Shown: positions 59,368 through 64,000 of the stretch, one piece after another
Layout of the letters: the number at the start of each line of letters is the position of its first letter
How positions within the stretch are numbered: position 1 is the first letter of the stretch
DNA from: Gossypium raimondii
Lineage: Eukaryota; Streptophyta; Magnoliopsida; Malvales; Malvaceae
Assembly: GCF_025698545.1 (NCBI RefSeq)
Contig: NC_068566.1
Location: 47,285,192 to 47,349,191 of the forward strand
Reading direction: 5' to 3'
DNA: 64,000 nucleotides
Position numbers and translations under genes: made by a program
Notes under the pieces: generated by a model
Databases searched by the model: none
Told to the model about the DNA's origin: nothing
Seen by the model: only the letters and a program-made list of their open reading frames with translations

Positions 59368-61949
59368 TCACTCTGCACAGCAGCGATACAAGAAATTCAA
59401 CTCCATCGGACGACCACACTCAGCACATTGCACCCTCTCCGGAATTCTACCACCGTTACTCGGAAGGATAAGGCGAGTGCAATGATGGCGCGGGATAACC
59501 CCTTCCAACTTCTCACGAAGTGCTGGGACAAAACCCATTTGCTTGGCAAGGTTTTTCCATTCATCAAATTTGTCCATGGTGCTAAGCACTTTCTCTCCAT
59601 TGGCTTTCACCATTTCACCCGATCCGGTGTAGAACACAGCCCATCCATTTTTACTACTGTCATATTCAAGCATCGTCATCACTTCTTGCTTTATAACATC
59701 GTTTTCAATGGTCTTCCCATGTTGGTTTTTCGAGTACAACATGCTCTCTAATAGGTTCCAAAAGAACCACACATTGTCATCTTCCCAAGCACGGCTAAGT
59801 TCCTTCTCTTTGATTAAACCAGTAATCTTTTTCACTCGTTCCCTTTTATTTTTCTTTCCAACATAAACCATTTCTATGCCAATACCGAGAGCCTCTGCAA
59901 CCGCTGTTGTTGCGGTAGTGAAACTTTGGATCCATTCCATTTTCACACCACCATAGAAACAAACCACTTTCTGTTGGCTCACCTGATTATAACAACACAA
60001 AACCAAAAATAAATAAAACATATTAATTGATACACACATATATATTAAAGTTATGTGGGGATGTTCATGTACCCAAGTAGGTAAGTCTGCTTCAAGGCGA
60101 CCAAAGAGAAGGTCAAGTGTCCAAGGTTTAGCTTTCCAAAAACTTTCTTCTTTTTCACTGCTAAACGGGAAAGCTGAATTTCCCCATATCCACATCATGT
60201 TGAGTGCATTTGGGCATAAAACCTTTCCTTGTGGATTCAATGTCACCGCAATTGGTTTCTTAAAGAAACCCCATTCTTCCCTTATGTATTTAATCACTGC
60301 TGGTTCAATGGCAACATGTTGGCTCACAGTATACCACGACATAATTGATTGCAGTTTCGAAAACTTTTCCCGATAATAATCATTCCAAGTTGTTCTGTCC
60401 ACAATTGGGAGCCATATGATCTCGTAGTTAAGCCCAGATGATACCCTTTCTTTGTAAACATCTTCAAGAACCCGAATCTCCTCTTGGGAGATAGAAAGAT
60501 CTGAAATGAGCAATATAACATGCTTTCTTCCCAAGACATTGATACAAACCTGTTAAATTATACCAGCAACGTTAACATACGATCCAACGAAATTTAAAAC
60601 ATGGTTGAAACTTGGAACATGGAATTAAACAGACCTCGGCCCTGTCCGGATTCAAGAGATTCTCTTCCTTGCCAAAGATGTTTTGGAGAATCTTCAAGTT
60701 GTCCACTTGAGGTGTTTCAATGGTACGCTTGAAGTGTTCAAAAGCTTCAATTAGCTTCTTCTCATCTGCATCTCATTACAATCATACTCAGCCTTTTATA
60801 AATGTATATATATAGGATTTATATTTCTAGATTTGTCGTCAAGGATGGACTCACCAATACGCTCATAACAAAGACTTAATTGACTTTGAAGGTGTTCATG
60901 TATGCTGCTAACTTTATGTGCCAAGCTTGATAGCTCCCATGCCTCCGAAGTCACTGTAGTGAACCTGAAATGACTCAAACAAAAGATTTAATTGTTGGTA
61001 AATTGAATGTCGTCACATTGTCTGATTGAGCACATAGAAAATTCATGACTCACTCTATAAGGCCTGTAATCTGTCTAGTACAAGCGACGACACTCGCAAT
61101 GATCCAGTAAGTAGCAGTGTGGATATGAGCCATGGCGGTCGACAATGGTGGCTCACCGATGGAAATATACTTAGAAGAGCGTAGCTCAGTAAGCTTAACA
61201 ATGCACTTGGTTACATCGAACATTGCATTGATGAGCTTGCTGAGTGCATCAAAGTGGGATTTCAGTGTTTGGGAGTGCTCTGAAATGTCGGGTTGCTTGA
61301 GGAGAGCCACTGATTTGGCCAAAGGGTTGGAAGTGCAAAGCTGAGCGATCAGCCAAAACTCCCCGAAATTCACTGCAAAAGCCGCTAATGTTAGCACCAC
61401 TTTTGCAACCCATGGATAGCTTGAAAGCATGTTGAAGATCGCCATTGTTGTTGCATGGGCATCACCTCCTCTAGAACACTTGCATGATAGCTACAAAATA
61501 TCAACTTAGGTTACGATCGTTATTTTTCGGTTTCAAAATGATCGAGATTCCGAAAGCAAAATAAAACAGCCGAATAACCTCGCAGCAGATTTTGTGTAAT
61601 GCATCAAGCGCGCCATCAGCGGCAGACAAGTTGGTCTGATCGTCGGATGCATCGATGTGCCCCTACAAGACAAAACAATCCCAAAGCATTGTCTTTGAAA
61701 ATCTTTTCATTTTCTGGAATATAAATATCATGAAATCTTAAGTTTATCAAAGTTTACATTCAAAGAAAGATTAATGTTGGGAATGATATGACGCAAAACA
61801 TTGCGAGTGACTTGAAGAACTTGTGTAACATCAACAACACGACCATCGGGGGCATGAGTCGACCGAATTCGCTCATTCATCGCATCGTCGAACATCCAAT
61901 GCTCATTCCTCATCGATTGCTGGGATGAGATTGGGGTAGGGCGAGCCAT
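59368..61949 (-). CDS. SEO: Sieve element occlusion protein (P-protein), 7 exons
   Basis: Exons (minus): 61949-61758, 61662-61579, 61490-61054, 60964-60855, 60765-60635, 60549-60073, 59982-59368. All junctions are GT-AG and in frame, giving 681 residues, near the family length of about 700. SEO proteins form the P-protein filaments of phloem sieve elements that help seal injured sieve tubes. Family marks: an N-terminal region with NEHWMFDDAMNERIRSTHAP, a thioredoxin-fold-like middle (HVILLISDLSISQEEIRVLE), WGFFKKPIAVTLNPQGKVLC, NALNMMWIWGNSAFPF, and the Cys-rich end CAECGRPMELNFLYRCCAE. Intron 6 (60072-59983) is short and in-frame readthrough is possible, but the spliced form matches the family (LPTWVSQQKVVCFYGG). 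Start at 61949 is preferred: the in-frame ATG at 62012 lies almost on the TATA box. Confidence 0.95.
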
Positions 61950-62019
61950 TGTCGAATATATGAAAGTATTACTATTTTTTGATGTTTGATGTGTGATGTG
62001 TTTACTAAGCATTGTAGGG

Positions 62020-62030
62020 TTTATATAGTG
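62020..62030 (-). promoter_or_regulatory. TATA box of the SEO gene
   Basis: On the minus strand CACTATATAAACCC lies about 75 bp upstream of the ATG at 61949. A start about 30 nt downstream would give a short 5' UTR of about 40 nt. Confidence 0.65.
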
Positions 62031-62510
62031 ATGAGAACAACTGTTTTTTTTTTTTATTTGTTTAAGTTTTTTTAAAATATATAAATAATATCACACAACG
62101 TTATAAACGTTGATTCCGCCTTTAATATTTTTTCAAATATTTTAATATTATTTATTAATATATGCTTTTGGTGTTGAGTTCGTATGAACGCCTTCAAGTT
62201 GTTCATGTGCCCTTAAAATTAGGATCTGTACTATGATATAATTACTTTAATTGATGGTGTGGAGTTCATGGTGTAATTTTTAATTTTGAAGAACCATATG
62301 AACTTGATATCCTCTACAATGTCTGACTTGTGGACAATTTTTTTTTATAAAGAAAATATAATTTGATTAAAATTTCAGAAAAATATAAATTAAAATCAAC
62401 ACTAATGGATGTTGAGTTTCACTTAAAATTCTATCCTAAACCCTAAATAGCTAAGTATTAGGAAAAGATAATTTTCAAGCATATCACAACGTCTACCCAC
62501 TTATTGACAT
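62031..62510. other. SEO upstream region
   Basis: AT-rich promoter-side DNA. No coding region seen. Confidence 0.5.
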
Positions 62511-63200
62511 TTGAGCGAAGATATATTGCCGAGAATCATTCATCAATTAATGGATGTCGATTTTTATCATGAAAGACAAATTGGGAGAGTTGCTTATGCT
62601 CCAACATTCTTATTCACTTTAATTGAACAATGGAGATTAAAGACCCATACATTTTATCTCTCATGCAACGAAGCGACAATAATGCTAGAAGATGTAGTGA
62701 TGCTGACAAGACTTCCAATGGACAAGCAGCCTATAATTGACAAATCTAAGCACAATCGAGGCAAATCCTTTAGGAAACATTCAGATAAGGTATGATCTTC
62801 CATCTGATTTCAAAATGTTTCAGGTGAAGTTAGACTAGTTGAAGAAGCATTTTGAGCGTCTCTTGGAGAAACCAATGCCTATTGATATTTATTGCCATGC
62901 TCGAGTGTACATTCCACGCTCGATCAAAGGTGTGTATATAGGGAAAAAAATTGCAACATAATTCATACCACATACCTGCCGTTGTTAATAAAATTTTCAG
63001 ACGACTAGTACATATGGTTGAACTTTGCCATTTTAGCTTGCCTATACAAGACATTATACATAGGATGTAGAGTAGAAAATAAAGAAGTGAATGACTGTCT
63101 TGTAATTTTACAATTGTGAGGAAATATCGACTTTCACTCAGTGTATTTATACCTTCGAAACCTCTCTGTTACCATGGCTGAAATTGTCATATGTCAAAAG
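62511..63200 (+). pseudogene. Plant mobile domain (MAIN/PP7L-like) fragment
   Basis: An open frame at 62511-62795 reads VAYAPTFLFTLIEQWRLKTH then TFYLSCNEATIMLEDVVMLT, close to the plant mobile domain pattern (W-x-P-E-T-H-T-F...C-G-E-x-T-x-T-L-x-D-V). Further pieces (DIYCHARVYI at about 62882, LPIQDIIHR at about 63037) are out of frame or follow stops. This domain occurs in MAIN-type proteins and in transposable elements, so it is probably a decayed transposon-borne or retroposed copy. Confidence 0.65.
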
Positions 63201-63659
63201 GTACTCTTGGATTTGATCAACAAAAAAGCTTTTATTGTTGCAAGTTTTCTAAATATAATAAAAATTAATAAACAAAAGTACAAAATATATGCTTTGAAAA
63301 ATTGTAAGGAAATCTCGATAGTTTCAGTTTCTTTTTAAATAAAATATTATAAAATTTATCAATTTTATGTAATAAAATATTACTTTATGTAATTTGTGTT
63401 GTATAAAATTTTATTAGTTTTTAATAATTTTATAATTTTATAATATTTTTATTTTATGTAGTTAAATGATTAATTTAATTGGTGTTGCTTATTAATCGAG
63501 TCCTAACATTATACTTTTTTATTCCATAACCAATCTTAAAAATTATCTTATGTTTCTCTCTTTTTAAAAATATTTAATTTTTTAATATTTTACTGTGAGA
63601 AATTATTTGATACACTGACAATGGAAGTTTTAGACTCCACAAGTAGAATCAGGAAGTTG
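63201..63659. other. AT-rich DNA
   Basis: No gene or element end recognised. Confidence 0.5.
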
Positions 63660-63920
63660 ACAAGTGTTCTATAGAGGTAAAAAAAAACTCTATTTGATTC
63701 GAAAAAATCGAGAAAGAAATAGAGTTTTGACTTAATCGAATCGTTGTTTGAGTTTTCAAATCAACTCGAATAATTAGTTCGAATTTCAAGTTTGAGTCGA
63801 GTTAATTTTGAAATAAATAAATCTGTCCCTTTCTCAACAAAAATTACAAAATAATTTATAAAAATTCTAAAATTGATATTTTAAAAAAATTAAAAAATTC
63901 TAAAATAATAATTTTAGAAA
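63660..63920. repeat. CTCGAAT-rich dispersed repeat, second copy
   Basis: Same family as 12055-12724: TCAACTCGAATAATTAGTTCG, GTTTGAGTCGAGTTAA and a following ACAAAATAATTTATAAAAATTCTAAAATT tract in the same order. It ends exactly where SEO intron sequence begins. Confidence 0.6.
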
Positions 63921-64000
63921 CCCAAAGCATTGTCTTGAAAATCTTTCCATTTTCTGGAATATAAACATCATGAAATCTTAAGTTTATCAATTTTACATTC
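63921..64000 (-). other. SEO: Edge of a second SEO gene copy (intron 1 and last bases of exon 1)
   Basis: The 80 bases match 61680-61761 of the SEO gene almost base for base. That segment is intron 1 plus the donor. The donor context GAAT/GTAAA is kept, with the exon boundary at 63997, so the last four bases are the end of exon 1. The rest of exon 1 lies beyond the window. The exon 2 that should lie just below 63921 is replaced by the CTCGAAT-rich repeat. Confidence 0.8.

Noticed and set aside
62010..62012. Upstream in-frame ATG of SEO exon 1
   Set aside because: It lies within about 10 bp of the TATA box and so upstream of any likely transcription start. The family N terminus fits ATG 61949.

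Overview
The window is plant nuclear DNA. It has intron-containing genes with GT-AG junctions and an AT-rich background, about two thirds of it transposon-derived. The gene families (phloem P-protein SEO, RABD2, chloroplast class I phospholipase A1) and the transposon styles (CACTA with GCGGCG subterminal repeats, LTRs opening TGTAACA, an Ogre/Tat-like Gypsy element) fit a eudicot. Malvaceae, probably cotton (Gossypium), is my best guess; this is inference from recall, not a database result.

Layout. 1-18 kb is the gene-rich arm: an intronless phospholipase A1 (+), an 8-exon RABD2 GTPase (-), a small predicted membrane protein (+), FAD monooxygenase copy A (-, 6 exons), a 3'-exon-only ankyrin pseudogene (-) and an intact ankyrin/PGG membrane protein (-). 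18,974-31,464 is one CACTA (En/Spm-type) transposon with a CTG target duplication on both sides. It has decayed TNP2/DUF4218/DUF4216 and Transposase_24 genes and a 2.86-kb solo LTR nested in the DUF4216 frame. 31.9-34.7 kb repeats the 9.3-12.0 kb block and carries a second intact FAD monooxygenase (copy B). 34.7-59 kb is a transposon nest: a Copia remnant, a second solo LTR, two groups of LINE fragments, a three-copy repeat named R here, and an 11.7-kb Ogre/Tat-like Gypsy element (TSD CTAAT) that lost most of pol and carries two tandem-repeat arrays before its 3' LTR. 59.4-61.9 kb is a complete 7-exon SEO gene (-). The last 80 bases hold intron 1 and the end of exon 1 of a second SEO copy.

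The host genes do not form a pathway or cluster. The main themes are local duplication (FAD monooxygenase, ankyrin/PGG, SEO) and repeated transposon insertion between the copies. Four gene models were assembled exon by exon and stay in frame throughout: RABD2 203 aa, FAD monooxygenase 443 aa twice, ankyrin/PGG 432 aa, SEO 681 aa. I saw no tRNA, rRNA, CRISPR array or convincing new defence or biosynthetic system. The most unusual structures are the Ogre-like element's arrays, the R repeat shared by LINE 3' ends and the ankyrin locus, and the nested CACTA/solo LTR.
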